From Hyphomicrobiales bacterium (GTDB lineage: Bacteria; Pseudomonadota; Alphaproteobacteria; Rhizobiales; JALURZ01): 21,601 nt of DNA. The stretch covers positions 1-21,601 of the forward strand of contig JALURZ010000230.1 in the NCBI GenBank assembly GCA_027058735.1, read 5' to 3'. The notes under the pieces were generated by a model. It did not search any database. It saw only the letters and a program-made list of their open reading frames with translations, and was not told the DNA's origin. The position numbers and the translations under genes are program-made. This document shows, one piece after another, positions 14,464 through 21,600 of this stretch (the first letter of the stretch is position 1; each line of letters starts with the position of its first letter).

Positions 14464-14475
14464 ATCGTATACAAT
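14464..14475. promoter_or_regulatory. Candidate GntR/FCD operator (atcgtatacaat)
   Basis: A 12-bp palindrome with one mismatched pair, centred on GTATAC, lies in the uraD/uraH divergent intergenic region. FCD-type GntR proteins often bind sites of the form TTGTATACAA. A weaker related 8-mer, tgtatgca, lies at 14488-14495, centre 22 bp away, and tgtatgtt occurs on the minus strand at 13742-13735 upstream of the GntR gene. Assignment to that regulator is inference. Confidence 0.45.
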
Positions 14476-14504
14476 TTTTCCTCAAAATGTATGCAGGAAA
14501 TATT

Positions 14505-14532
14505 TTGCGGGCCGGCGCGCCCCTGATATATC
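14505..14532 (+). promoter_or_regulatory. Possible uraH promoter (ttgcgg-16-tatatc)
   Basis: TTGCGG at 14505-14510 and TATATC at 14527-14532 are 16 bp apart, about 40 bp upstream of the uraH ATG. The match to sigma70-type boxes is only fair. Its position next to the GTATAC-centred palindrome makes it plausible. Confidence 0.3.
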
Positions 14533-14571
14533 TCGCCGCCCGGGTCACGGACGCGAAAGGCGCACGCAACC

Positions 14572-14922
14572 ATGAGCGGACTATCCACACACGTGCTCGA
14601 CACCGCCGGCGGCCGCCCGGCGGCGGGGGTCAGGATCGAGCTTTACAGCGTCGATGGCAAACGCCGGAAGATCGGCACGTTCACGACCAATGCGGACGGC
14701 CGCACCGATGACAAGCTGCTCGATGGCGATGCGTTCAGGGTTGGCGTCTATGAACTGGTATTCCACACGGCAGCCTATTTCGCGGCCGCCGGCGCGGCGC
14801 TGGCCTCGCCACCGTTCCTAGACCAAATCACAATCCGCTTCGCCATCGCCCGCGACGACCAGCACTATCACGTGCCCCTGCTGGTCTCGCCCTGGGCATA
14901 CAGCACCTATCGGGGGAGTTAA
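14572..14922 (+). CDS. uraH: 5-hydroxyisourate hydrolase (transthyretin-like)
   Basis: This 116-residue transthyretin-fold enzyme hydrolyses 5-hydroxyisourate, the product of urate oxidase, to OHCU. It shows the family motifs: LSTHVLD (His7), NADGRTDD (Arg44), DQHYHVPLL (His98, His100) and the C-terminal signature YRGS. There is no signal peptide, so it is cytoplasmic. It is divergent from uraD, and together the two enzymes plus PuuE take the urate oxidation product to allantoate. A urate oxidase gene is not in the window. Downstream lies a REP-like double hairpin. Confidence 0.95.
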   Translation: MSGLSTHVLDTAGGRPAAGVRIELYSVDGKRRKIGTFTTNADGRTDDKLLDGDAFRVGVYELVFHTAAYFAAAGAALASPPFLDQITIRFAIARDDQHYHVPLLVSPWAYSTYRGS

Positions 14923-14936
14923 GGGGCAAGGAGGCC

Positions 14937-15029
14937 TTCACCCCGGCTTTCGCCGGGATCCAGAATGTAGCGGCCCACCCAGTTTCAAATGATCCACTCT
15001 GGATTTCCGGCTTTCGCCGGAATGACGAA
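14937..15029. repeat. REP-like palindromic doublet (two hairpins with TTTC loops)
   Basis: Hairpin 1 has stem CCCGGC/GCCGGG (14942-14947, 14952-14957). Hairpin 2 has stem TTCCGGC/GCCGGAA (15005-15011, 15016-15022). Both have the loop tttc. They are flanked inside by ATCCAGA (14958-14964) and its complement TCTGGAT (14998-15004), so the whole element is an imperfect inverted repeat. It resembles the dispersed GGCGAAAGCC-type extragenic palindromes common in proteobacteria. Lying between the convergent uraH and rid genes, it may also stop transcription in both directions. Confidence 0.75.
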
Positions 15030-15055
15030 ACGAGGCGCCCGGTATCCGATCCTCA

Positions 15056-15457
15056 TCACCCCGCCGGCAGCACCGCCGTTGTTTCGATTTCCACCAGCGC
15101 GCGGTCTTCCATCAGGGCGGTGACCTCGACGACCGCCATGGCCGGGTAGACCTTGCCCATGATGTCGCGCCAGGCGGCACCGACGTCTTTGAGGCTGGCG
15201 AGATATTTCTGCTTGTCGGTCACATACCAGGTCATGCGGCAGATGTGTTCAGGCCCGCCGCCCGCGGTCTCCAGCACCGTGCGGATGTTTTTCAGGGTCT
15301 GGGCGAACTGGCCCGCGAAATCGTCGCTGACGAATTTCTCGTTTTCATCCCAGCCCACAAGACCGGCGATGAACAGCGTGCGCCCTTCGGCCAGCACGGC
15401 GTTTGAATAGCCCCTGGGGCGCACCCAGCCCTCGGGCTGAACAGACTGGTGGGTCAT
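15056..15457 (-). CDS. Rid family (YjgF/YER057c/UK114) protein lacking the RidA arginine
   Basis: This 133-residue Rid-fold protein shows LFIAGLVGWD (28-37), FAQTLKNIRTVLETAGG, the conserved YPAMAVVEV (104-112) and ALVEIETTAV (120-129). In RidA the segment after VEV carries Arg105 (VARL), needed for imine hydrolysis; here the matching residues are Thr113-Ala114-Leu115, so the Arg is gone, as in several non-RidA subfamilies. The start ATG at 15457 follows GGGAGA by about 9 nt. It is the last gene of the seven-gene aromatic operon, 16 bp after the ligase stop. That placement suggests a role in removing or sheltering an enamine/imine formed in the aminobenzoyl-CoA route (inference). Confidence 0.85.
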   Translation of the reverse strand: MTHQSVQPEGWVRPRGYSNAVLAEGRTLFIAGLVGWDENEKFVSDDFAGQFAQTLKNIRTVLETAGGGPEHICRMTWYVTDKQKYLASLKDVGAAWRDIMGKVYPAMAVVEVTALMEDRALVEIETTAVLPAG

Positions 15458-15473
15458 GGTCGCGTTTCTCCCT

Positions 15474-17075
15474 CTACTGCCTGAGCTTGAAGCGTTGCAG
15501 CTTGCCGGTCTCGGTCTTGGGCAGGCTGTCCACGAAGGCGATTTCGCGTGGATATTTGTACGGCGCGATGGACTGCTTGACATGATCCTTGAGCGCTTCG
15601 GACTGCGCCTCGTCGCCGCTGAACCCGTCTTTCAGGACCACGAAGGCCTTGACGATCTGGCCACGCTGCTCGTCCGGCTTGCCGACAACGGCGCATTCCG
15701 CAACCGCTTCATGGCCAAGCAGCGCATTTTCGATTTCAGGCCCGGAAATATTGTAGCCCGCCGAAATAATCATGTCGTCGGTGCGCGCCTGATACCAGAA
15801 AAACCCGTCCTCATCCATGCAATAGGCATCGCCCGTCAGGTTCCAGCCGTTCTGCACATAGACGGACTGGCGCTCATCGGCGAGATAGCGGCACCCCGTG
15901 GGCCCCCTGACCGCGAGACGCCCCACCGTGCCCGGCGCCACCTCGTTGCCCTCGTCATCGACGATCCGCGCGGCATAGCCCGCAACCGGGATGCCGGTCG
16001 CCCCCGCCTTTGCGCCCTCGTTGGGCGAACAGATGAAAATATGCAGCATCTCCGTTGAGCCCAGCCCGTCGATCAGCGCGATGCCGGTTTTTTCCAGAAA
16101 CGCCTCATAGGTTGCCCTGGGCAGATGTTCGCCCGCCGATACGCCTTTCTTCAGCGACGAAATATCGTAATCATCCACCAGCCCCAGCAGCGCCCGGTAG
16201 GCGGTCGGCGCGGTGAAGCAGATGGTGCAGCGATGGGCCTGGATGGCGCCCAGAAGCACATCGGGCGGTGCGGCCTCCAGCAGCAGGGTGGATGCCCCCA
16301 CATCCATGGAAAACAGCGCCATGCCGCCCAGTCCGAAAGTGAAGGCGAGCGGCGGCGAGCCGCAAAATATATCGTCCTTGTCCGGTTTCAGATTAAGCCG
16401 GTTGAAGCCGTCGCAGATCGCCAGCAGGTCGCGGTGAAAATGCATGGTGCCCTTGGGCGCACCGGTGGTGCCGGAGGTGAAGGCGATCAGACAGACATCG
16501 TCGCGTGCGCTTGGGAACGGGTCGAAAGTGACGGGTTTTGCCGCCATGGCGCGTTCCAGATCGTCGCTGCTTTCGGCGTTGAAACATGAAACCTGGGCGA
16601 GGCATGGCGCCTGCCCGCGCGCGCGTTCAAGCTCGTCTTCAAGACGGCGGTCGCACAGCGCATGGCTGATTTCCGCCTTGTTGAGAATGACCCCCAGTTC
16701 CTTTGCCCGCAGCAGCGGCATGGTGCCCACCGCGATCCCGCCGGCGCGGATCACCGCCAGGTAGCTTGCCACCATCATGATATTGTTGGCCGAACGCAGC
16801 AGCACCCGGTTGCCGGGAACGAGGCCCATATCGTCCACCAGCACATGGGCGAGCTGGCAGACCCGGTCGCAGAGCTGCTGGAAGGTGATATCGCCAAAGG
16901 GCGATCGAAACGCGATCCGCGCCCCGTCGCCCGCCGCGATGCGCTCGTCCAGAAACCGCGTCACGCAGTTGAGATGTTCGGGATATTGGTAGGCCGGGTG
17001 CGAAAAATCAAAATCCGGCCACAGCGCCTTTGGCGGCAGGTTGCGGCGGGCGAAATCGTCATGGCTTGCGGACAT
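15474..17075 (-). CDS. 2-aminobenzoate/benzoate-CoA ligase type AMP-dependent synthetase
   Basis: This 533-residue acyl-CoA synthetase has the P-loop FTSGTTGAPKG (199-209), LGSTEM (338-343), TGDAY (414-418), the hinge RTDDMIISAGYNISG.EIE (431-449) and the catalytic Lys525 in TETGKLQR. The N-terminal block (LWPDF, YPEHLNC, GNRVLLRSANN at 88-98, TMPLLRAKEL at 118-127) is characteristic, as I recall it, of 2-aminobenzoate-CoA and benzoate-CoA ligases, as against fatty-acyl ligases. It would activate the aromatic acid substrate of the operon with ATP and CoA. GGGGAGGAG lies just before the ATG, which overlaps the acyl-CoA dehydrogenase gene by 17 bp. Anthranilate is the best guess for the substrate from the fused monooxygenase in the operon; benzoate or salicylate are alternatives. 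Confidence 0.85.
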   Translation of the reverse strand: MSASHDDFARRNLPPKALWPDFDFSHPAYQYPEHLNCVTRFLDERIAAGDGARIAFRSPFGDITFQQLCDRVCQLAHVLVDDMGLVPGNRVLLRSANNIMMVASYLAVIRAGGIAVGTMPLLRAKELGVILNKAEISHALCDRRLEDELERARGQAPCLAQVSCFNAESSDDLERAMAAKPVTFDPFPSARDDVCLIAFTSGTTGAPKGTMHFHRDLLAICDGFNRLNLKPDKDDIFCGSPPLAFTFGLGGMALFSMDVGASTLLLEAAPPDVLLGAIQAHRCTICFTAPTAYRALLGLVDDYDISSLKKGVSAGEHLPRATYEAFLEKTGIALIDGLGSTEMLHIFICSPNEGAKAGATGIPVAGYAARIVDDEGNEVAPGTVGRLAVRGPTGCRYLADERQSVYVQNGWNLTGDAYCMDEDGFFWYQARTDDMIISAGYNISGPEIENALLGHEAVAECAVVGKPDEQRGQIVKAFVVLKDGFSGDEAQSEALKDHVKQSIAPYKYPREIAFVDSLPKTETGKLQRFKLRQ

Positions 17076-18261
17076 CGGCTCCTCCCCTCGCCTGTTTCCC
17101 GGACGCGCTCTGGGCGGCGCGCGCGATCACCAGTTTCTGCACATCGGTCGCGCCTTCATAGATGCGCAGGGCGCGTATCTCGCGATACAGTTCCTCAACC
17201 TTCGATCCCACCTTGACCCCCAGTCCGCCGTGCAGTTGCACCGCGTCGTCGATCACGGATTGCGCCTGCTCGGTGGCGAACATCTTGGCCATGGCGGCCT
17301 CGCGGCTGACCCGCGGCGCGCCCTGGTCCTTGGTCCAGGCGGCGCGGTAAACCAGCAATGCGGCGGCATCGATGGCGGTCGCCATGTCGGCGATCTTGGC
17401 CTGCACCATCTGCAGGCCGGCCAGGGGCCGGCCGCCGATTTTCCGCGATGCCGTATGGCGCAGCGCCTCGTCAAGGGCGCGCCGCGCCAGCCCCAGCGCG
17501 GCGGCGCCGACAGTGGAGCGGAACACATCCAGCGTCGCCATGGCGATCTTGAAGCCTTCCCCCGGCTCCCCCAGCAGATGATCCCCCGGCACGGCGCAAT
17601 CGGTGAATTTCAGGGTCGCCAACGGGTGCGGCGCGATCACATCGATGCGCTCGGCAATCTCAAGGCCCGCCGCATCGCCGGGCACGACAAAGGCGGACAG
17701 ACCCTTCGCGCCGGCACCTTCGCCGGTGCGCGCAAAAACCACATAATGCCCGGCAATGCCGCCATTGGAAATCCAGGTCTTGACGCCATTCAGCACATAG
17801 TCATCGCCGGAGCGCTCCGCCGTCATCGCCAGGGCGGCCACATCGGACCCGGCATCCGGTTCCGACAGGGCAAACGCGCCCAGCGACGTGCCCGCCGCGA
17901 CCGGCGGCAGGTAGCGTCCTTTGAGCGCATCAGAGCCATGCAGCACGATCGGCCCGGACCCCAGCCCCTGCATGGCGAAGGCGAAATCAGCCAGCCCGTG
18001 GCGGCGCGCCAGGGTCTCGCGGATCAGGCACAAGGCGCGCACATCGTGGGCGTCGCCAAGCCCGCCATGGGGCGCGATGACCGCATGGGCGCAAAAACCC
18101 GCATCGCCAAGGGCGCGGACCAGCGCGCGGCACGATCCGTCGATATCCTCATGGTCCACAAGCCCATCGACATGGGCGTCCGCCCAGCGCCCGATATCGT
18201 GCGCCAGCGCCCGGTGACGGTGTTCGAAAAACGGCCAGTCGAGAAAGCTGCGGTCGGCCAT
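17059..18261 (-). CDS. Acyl-CoA dehydrogenase family protein
   Basis: This 400-residue FAD-dependent acyl-CoA dehydrogenase has the flavin/substrate motif GAFALSEPDAGSDVAAL, KTWISNGG, and the C-terminal RALRIYEGATDVQKLVIAR, in which the Glu of YEG is the usual catalytic base of this branch. The ATG at 18261 shares its A with the crotonase stop (TGATG), which fixes the start; the 26 codons upstream in the frame have no homology. The gene overlaps the ligase gene at its 3' end by 17 bp. Probable role: oxidising the non-aromatic cyclic CoA ester formed after dearomatisation, or an open-chain product (inference). Confidence 0.9.
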   Translation of the reverse strand: MADRSFLDWPFFEHRHRALAHDIGRWADAHVDGLVDHEDIDGSCRALVRALGDAGFCAHAVIAPHGGLGDAHDVRALCLIRETLARRHGLADFAFAMQGLGSGPIVLHGSDALKGRYLPPVAAGTSLGAFALSEPDAGSDVAALAMTAERSGDDYVLNGVKTWISNGGIAGHYVVFARTGEGAGAKGLSAFVVPGDAAGLEIAERIDVIAPHPLATLKFTDCAVPGDHLLGEPGEGFKIAMATLDVFRSTVGAAALGLARRALDEALRHTASRKIGGRPLAGLQMVQAKIADMATAIDAAALLVYRAAWTKDQGAPRVSREAAMAKMFATEQAQSVIDDAVQLHGGLGVKVGSKVEELYREIRALRIYEGATDVQKLVIARAAQSASGKQARGGADVRKP

Positions 18262-19073
18262 CAGTCGCCCTCGAACCGTGGCGCGCGCTTGTTGGCGAAG
18301 GCCTCGAACGCGCGGTGAAAGTCCCTGGTTTCCATGCACACGGCCTGCGCCTGGGCTTCGGCCTCGATCGCTTCATCGATGCTCATGTCCCACTCCGCAT
18401 GCATCATGCGCTTGGTCATGGCGTGGGCGAATGTGGGGCCGTCGGCGAGTGATCTGGCGAGTGCCTGCGCTTCGCTCAAAAGATCATTCGGTTCGCATAA
18501 GCGATTGAGAAAGCCCCATCTTTCAGCTTCATCGCCACGCATGATCCGCCCCGAATAAAGCAGATCGGCGGCGCGCCCCTGACCGACGATGCGCGGCAGC
18601 ATGGCGCACGCCCCCATGTCGCAGCCCGCCAGCCCCACGCGCACGAACAGGAACGCGACTTTGGTATTGGCGGTGCCCAGGCGCAGATCGCTTGCCATCG
18701 CCAGGCACGCCCCGGCGCCCGCGCAGATGCCGTCGATGGCCGCGATCACCGGCTGCGGACAGGCCCGCATGGCCTTGACCGCGGCCCCCGTCATGCGGGT
18801 GAATTCCAGCAGCCCCGGCATGTCGCGCCTGGTCAGCGGTTCGATGATTTCAAACACATCCCCGCCGGAACAGAAATTGCCCCCCGCCCCGGTTATCACC
18901 ACCGCCTTGATGTCGTCGGCAAAGCGCAGCGCCTCGAAGGTATCGCGCAATTCGCCATAGGACTCGAAGGTGAGCGGGTTCTTTTTCTCCGGCCGGTTGA
19001 GGGTGACGGTTGCGACCTTGCCGGCGACCTGCCAATCGAAATGCTTCGCTTTCCACGAACTGAGTTCAGCCAT
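18261..19073 (-). CDS. Crotonase-family protein without the two hydratase glutamates
   Basis: This protein of about 270 residues has a crotonase fold: VTLNRPEKKNPLTF, GNFCSGGDVFE (65-75), DGICAGAGACLAMASD (114-129) and VGLAGCDMGACAMLPRIVG (146-164). At the sites where enoyl-CoA hydratases have two Glu (GGGxE and PE), this protein has GAGAC and FLFVR, so neither is present, while Asp152 in GCDMG stands where dienoyl-CoA isomerases carry an Asp. An isomerase or ring-opening activity is more likely than simple hydration. Two adjacent ATGs (19076 and 19073) are possible starts; AAGGGAC lies upstream. The gene start overlaps the end of the MarR gene by about 8-11 bp. Confidence 0.87.
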   Translation of the reverse strand: MAELSSWKAKHFDWQVAGKVATVTLNRPEKKNPLTFESYGELRDTFEALRFADDIKAVVITGAGGNFCSGGDVFEIIEPLTRRDMPGLLEFTRMTGAAVKAMRACPQPVIAAIDGICAGAGACLAMASDLRLGTANTKVAFLFVRVGLAGCDMGACAMLPRIVGQGRAADLLYSGRIMRGDEAERWGFLNRLCEPNDLLSEAQALARSLADGPTFAHAMTKRMMHAEWDMSIDEAIEAEAQAQAVCMETRDFHRAFEAFANKRAPRFEGD

Positions 19074-19605
19074 CATGCCTGTCCCTTGTGTGTTGCGCGT
19101 CGGGCGCGCCATCCGCCTTTTCGCGAACCGCGCGCTTCAGCGCCGCCAGCGCGTCCATCAACCGGTCCTGTTCGCCGGCGTCAAGGCCCGAGAAAAGCTC
19201 CTGCAGCCAGGTTTCATGAACCCCCGCAATGCGCGCGAAGGCACTGCGCCCTTTGGCCGTCAGCGCGATCATCTGCACCCGCCGGTCGCTGGAATGGGCC
19301 TTGCGCTCAACCATGCCGTCGGCTTCGAGCCGGTCGGTCAGCCCGGTGATATTGCCCCCCGACACCATCAGTCTGTGACCCAGTTCGCCCATGGAGAGCG
19401 CGTGGCCGGGAATGCGGTAGAGCTGGGAGAGATAATCGAATTTCGGCAGCGACATGGCGAATTCGCGGCGCAGGCGCCCGCGGATTTCCCGCTCGATCAG
19501 CCCGGTGCAGGAAAACAGCCTGAGCCACAGCCGCAGGGGCAGCTTGGCGTGACGCCCGCACGTCTCGAAGTCGGATCTGTCCAGGCCGAGCGGTTCGGAC
19601 GCCAT
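19066..19605 (-). CDS. MarR family regulator inside the aromatic operon
   Basis: This 179-residue MarR protein has the dimer helix FSCTGLIEREIRGRLRREF, the core PKFDYLSQLYR, the recognition region MVSGGNITGLTDRLEADGMVER, the wing SSDRRVQMIALTAKG and a C-terminal helix. The ATG at 19605 shares its A with the SDR stop (TGATG); a GTG just before it is also possible. The gene is wholly enclosed in the catabolic operon, not divergent from it, so the repressor level rises with operon expression, a feedback layout. MarR proteins of aromatic CoA pathways usually respond to the CoA ester of the substrate. Confidence 0.88.
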   Translation of the reverse strand: MASEPLGLDRSDFETCGRHAKLPLRLWLRLFSCTGLIEREIRGRLRREFAMSLPKFDYLSQLYRIPGHALSMGELGHRLMVSGGNITGLTDRLEADGMVERKAHSSDRRVQMIALTAKGRSAFARIAGVHETWLQELFSGLDAGEQDRLMDALAALKRAVREKADGAPDAQHTRDRHDG

Positions 19606-20390
19606 CACATCACCTCGCCGCCCGATATCGATATCGCCTGGCCCGTCACCGAACGGGCATCAGGCGAGCACAGCCACACGGCGGCGGCGGCCACTTCGCG
19701 CGGATCGACGGCGCGGCCCTGGGGCGATCCGGCCAGCAGCTTCTCCAGCGCTTCGCCCCGGCCCAGCCCGGTCTTGGCGACGATCTCGTCGAGGGAGCGT
19801 TCCAGCAACGGCGTATCGGCAAATCCGGGGCACAGCGCGTTGACGGTGATCGCGCTCTTCGCCAGTTCCATAGCAAGCGCCCGGGTCAGCCCGACCAGGC
19901 CATGCTTGGCCGCACAATAGGCGGCGACATAGGCATAGCCTTTGAGCCCGGCGGTGCTGGCGACATTGATGATGCGCCCGGCGCCGGCCTTTTTCATGGG
20001 CGCCAGCAGATGCCGGGTTGCCCGCATGGCGCTGGTCAGATTGACATCGAGCATATGGCGCCAGGCGTCATCGCCGGTTTTTTCAAGCGGCGCGCTGATC
20101 GCCGCGCCCGCGTTATTGACGAGAATGGAAACCGCACCCGCATCGGCGGTGACCGCGTCGAGAGCAGCCAACAAGTCCTCGCCCACGGTCACATCGGCGC
20201 GCGCAAGCCGGCCCCGATTGGCAAGCTTTTCAGCGGTCTGTTCAAGGGTCTTCATGGTGCGCCCGAGCAGCGAGACCGTCGCGCCCGCGCCATCCAGCGC
20301 CAGCGCGATGGCCGCTCCGATGCCGGACCCGCCGCCGGTGACCAGTGCATGCCGGCCGGTGAGATCGAAGGGCCTGCGTTCCGCGCCCAT
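19605..20390 (-). CDS. SDR family NAD(P)-dependent oxidoreductase in the aromatic operon
   Basis: This 261-residue classical SDR is complete: TGGGSGIG (18-25) for the nucleotide, NNAG, NVAST with the catalytic Ser, YCAAK with Tyr and Lys, and CPGFADTP. Its start ATG lies one base after the TGA of the upstream OYE-domain gene, and its stop shares a base with the MarR start, so it is translationally coupled on both sides. The operon place suggests it oxidises a 3-hydroxyacyl-CoA or a cyclic alcohol intermediate. It is not a copy of the split SDR at 2-953, and the sequences clearly differ. Confidence 0.92.
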   Translation of the reverse strand: MGAERRPFDLTGRHALVTGGGSGIGAAIALALDGAGATVSLLGRTMKTLEQTAEKLANRGRLARADVTVGEDLLAALDAVTADAGAVSILVNNAGAAISAPLEKTGDDAWRHMLDVNLTSAMRATRHLLAPMKKAGAGRIINVASTAGLKGYAYVAAYCAAKHGLVGLTRALAMELAKSAITVNALCPGFADTPLLERSLDEIVAKTGLGRGEALEKLLAGSPQGRAVDPREVAAAAVWLCSPDARSVTGQAISISGGEVM

Positions 20391-20391
20391 G

Positions 20392-21600
20392 TCAGATTTC
20401 CTGCACCATCTGCTCCGCGCGCTCCAGATTGCGCATCAACTGCTCACGCCCGGATTCATATTGCACCGGCCAGTACTGGCCTTCAAATTTCAGTTCGCCC
20501 GCGACCTGTCGCGTCCAGGCGGGATTGGCGAGATGCGGCCGGGCAAGGGCGGCCAGATCGGCGCGCCCGGCCATGATGATCGAATTGACGTGATCGGCCT
20601 CGAAGATATTGCCGACCGCCATGGTGGGGATGCCCGCCTCATTGCGGATGCGGTCGGAAAACGGCGTCTGGAACATGCGCCCGTAAACCGGGCTGGCCTC
20701 GATCGTGGTCTGTCCGGCGGAGACATCGATCAGATCGACGCCGCGCGCCTTGCACAAGCGCGCGATCTCCACCGCATCGTCCGGCGTCAGACCGTCCGCA
20801 TGCCAGTCCGTGGCCGAAATCCGCACCGATATGGGCTTGTCATCGGGCCAGGCGGCGCGCATGGCGTCGAACACCTCGAGGGGAAAGCGCATCCGGTTTT
20901 CCAGCGAGCCGCCATACTCGTCATCGCGTTTATTGGTCAGCGGTGAAATGAACGAGGACAGCAGATAGCCGTGGGCGGCGTGAAGCTCGATCATGTCGAA
21001 GCCGCAGGCCTGCGCACGCCCGGTGGCGGCGGCGAATTCGCCGATCACCCGGTCCATGTCCCCGCGGGTTGCGGGCGCGGGCACCTGATTGGCTTCGGCC
21101 CAGGGAATGGCGGACGCCGCGATCAGCGGCCAGTTGCCCTCTTCGAGCGGTTCATCCATGCCTTCCCACAACACCTTGGTGGACCCTTTCGGCCCGGCAT
21201 GGCCCAGTTGCAGGCAGATCTTGGCCGGCGATGATGCGTGCACATAGTCCACGATCCGTGTCCAGGCCGCCTGCTGCTCGTCGTTCCAAAGCCCGGCGCA
21301 TTTCGGCGTGATGCGCGCCTGCGGCGACACACAGGTCATTTCGGTGAAAACCAGACCCGCCCCGCCATGGGCAAACCCGCCGAGATGCACCAGATGAAAA
21401 TCGCCGACCTCACCCTCGCTGGCCGAATAGGTGGCCATGGGAGACACCGCGACGCGGTTCGCCACCGTCATGGAGCGCAGCGAAAACGGCGTGAACATCG
21501 GCGCAACCGCCGTGTCCGGGGTCGAGCCGGTGGCGCGCCCGGCAAACCACTTTTCAACCCCTTCCAGATAATCCCGGTCGCGCAGGCGCAGATTCTCATG
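20392..21600 (-). CDS. Old-yellow-enzyme C-terminal half of a 2-aminobenzoyl-CoA monooxygenase/reductase or salicylyl-CoA 5-hydroxylase type fusion (5' end outside window)
   Basis: This is an FMN old-yellow-enzyme domain of about 368 residues from MFTPFSLRSM: VAVSPMATYSA, QLGHAGPKGS, the substrate-binding ELHAAHGYLLSSFISP..N.R.DEYGGSLENR, SVRISATDW and VGNIFEADHVN. The frame stays open through 34 further codons to the window edge, and that stretch (HENLRLRDRDYLEGVEKWFAG) resembles the end of the flavin monooxygenase domain that precedes the OYE domain in 2-aminobenzoyl-CoA monooxygenase/reductase and the bifunctional salicylyl-CoA 5-hydroxylase. These enzymes hydroxylate and reduce the aromatic ring of a CoA ester. 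It is first in the visible operon. The ATG at 21498 is therefore probably internal. The exact substrate is undecided. Confidence 0.8.
   Translation of the reverse strand, partial: HENLRLRDRDYLEGVEKWFAGRATGSTPDTAVAPMFTPFSLRSMTVANRVAVSPMATYSASEGEVGDFHLVHLGGFAHGGAGLVFTEMTCVSPQARITPKCAGLWNDEQQAAWTRIVDYVHASSPAKICLQLGHAGPKGSTKVLWEGMDEPLEEGNWPLIAASAIPWAEANQVPAPATRGDMDRVIGEFAAATGRAQACGFDMIELHAAHGYLLSSFISPLTNKRDDEYGGSLENRMRFPLEVFDAMRAAWPDDKPISVRISATDWHADGLTPDDAVEIARLCKARGVDLIDVSAGQTTIEASPVYGRMFQTPFSDRIRNEAGIPTMAVGNIFEADHVNSIIMAGRADLAALARPHLANPAWTRQVAGELKFEGQYWPVQYESGREQLMRNLERAEQMVQEI

Noticed and set aside
17041..18318. Plus-strand frame of 425 codons opposite the acyl-CoA dehydrogenase
   Set aside because: Antisense shadow; the dehydrogenase motifs on the minus strand are unambiguous.
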